The notes beneath the pieces are model-generated. The model did not search any database. It saw only the letters and a program-made list of their open reading frames with translations, and was not told the origin of the DNA. The position numbers and the translations under genes were made by a program. 64,000 nucleotides of DNA from assembly GCA_009995045.1 (NCBI GenBank), contig JAACQG010000008.1, positions 225-64,224 of the forward strand, given 5' to 3'. Shown in pieces: positions 63,833 through 64,000 of the stretch (positions are counted from its first letter, which is position 1; every line of letters starts with the position of its first letter). The stretch is from Alphaproteobacteria bacterium. Its GTDB lineage: Bacteria > Pseudomonadota > Alphaproteobacteria > Micavibrionales > Micavibrionaceae.

Positions 63833-64000
63833 ATGGCCACAGTTAAACTTACTATCAATGATCAAGAAATCGAAGTTGAGCGCGGGACTAGCATCCTGCA
63901 AGCGGCGCAACAGCTTGGGGTTGAAGTTCCACATTTTTGTTATCATGAGCGTTTAACGGTGCCGGCAAATTGCCGTATGTGCCTTGTTGAGGTTGAAGGC
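63833..64000 (+). CDS. nuoG: NADH-quinone oxidoreductase subunit G (start only, cut by window edge)
   Basis: The 75-kDa iron-sulphur subunit of complex I. Only 56 residues are in the window: MATVKLTINDQEIEVERG, then the 2Fe-2S ferredoxin motif FCYHERLTVPANCRMCLVE with cysteines at about 36, 47 and 50. It is preceded by a divergent promoter region rather than by nuoF, so it is probably transcribed separately from nuoA-F. Confidence 0.95.
   Translation, partial: MATVKLTINDQEIEVERGTSILQAAQQLGVEVPHFCYHERLTVPANCRMCLVEVEG

Noticed and set aside
1-64000. CRISPR array, prophage, integron, transposase or defence island
   Set aside because: No regularly spaced repeats, integrase/transposase motifs or known defence domains were seen; the GxxExxY-like gene is the only remotely related candidate.

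Overview
The window reads as chromosomal, mostly housekeeping DNA of a motile, respiring alphaproteobacterium with moderate GC (by eye somewhat below 50%). Pointers to the class are the gene neighbourhoods bamE-cbp3-DUF177-rpmF-plsX-fabH-ihfA-merR-tRNA(Pro), glyA-nrdR-ribD-ribE-ribH-nusB, hom-glpX-recJ and tig-clpP-lon-hupB, an aspartate-type (not cysteine-type) HemB metal site, a CBP3-type cytochrome bc1 chaperone and a class I PHA synthase. tRNA-His keeps an encoded G-1 and C73, which fits a deep-branching order (Rhodospirillales- or Micavibrio-like) better than the Rhizobiales/Rhodobacterales/Caulobacterales clade. The genus cannot be fixed from the sequence alone.

Layout. 1-5.4 kb: motA (cut by the edge), hemB, a 3-hydroxyisobutyryl-CoA hydrolase, a MarR regulator, and glutaryl-CoA dehydrogenase coupled to a small four-helix membrane protein. 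5.5-10.7 kb: rpiB-glyA-nrdR-ribD-ribE-ribH-nusB. 10.8-16.6 kb: an isolated fliL, bamE, cbp3, DUF177, rpmF, plsX, fabH, ihfA, merR and tRNA-Pro. 16.7-25.6 kb: a lipoprotein with dusB, rplM-rpsI, a TPR protein, phaC, and a lipoprotein followed by hom-glpX. 25.7-37.3 kb: recJ, a metal-site membrane protein, gshB, a DEAD-box helicase overlapping lptD, an SLC13 permease and two envelope proteins. 37.3-42.3 kb: parE, a secreted duplicated-domain protein and glnA. 42.2-48.1 kb: tRNA-His, tRNA-Leu, tig, clpP, lon, hupB and tRNA-Val. 48.2-54.6 kb: ispG-gabD, ald, tRNA-Asp, pyrC and a CheY-like receiver. 54.7-64 kb: nuoABCDEF, then a small gene plus a convergent purL-purQ block, then nuoG running off the edge.

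No CRISPR array, prophage, transposase or recognisable new defence system is present. The most interesting signals are small. (1) nuoB is followed, about 55 bp beyond its stop, by a second copy of its last seven codons and stop that differs almost only at synonymous positions; this copy now supplies the nuoC ribosome-binding region. (2) The nuo operon is split by a degenerate GxxExxY-like gene and by purQ/purL of a large type that is not the usual alphaproteobacterial purS-purQ-purL. (3) The lumazine synthase inside the rib operon is RibH2-like. (4) clpX is missing between clpP and lon. (5) There are two different dispersed palindromic repeats, each about 88 bp. (6) A near-consensus promoter carrying an operator-like inverted repeat lies at the head of the only gene-free stretch over 300 bp (18015-18394).
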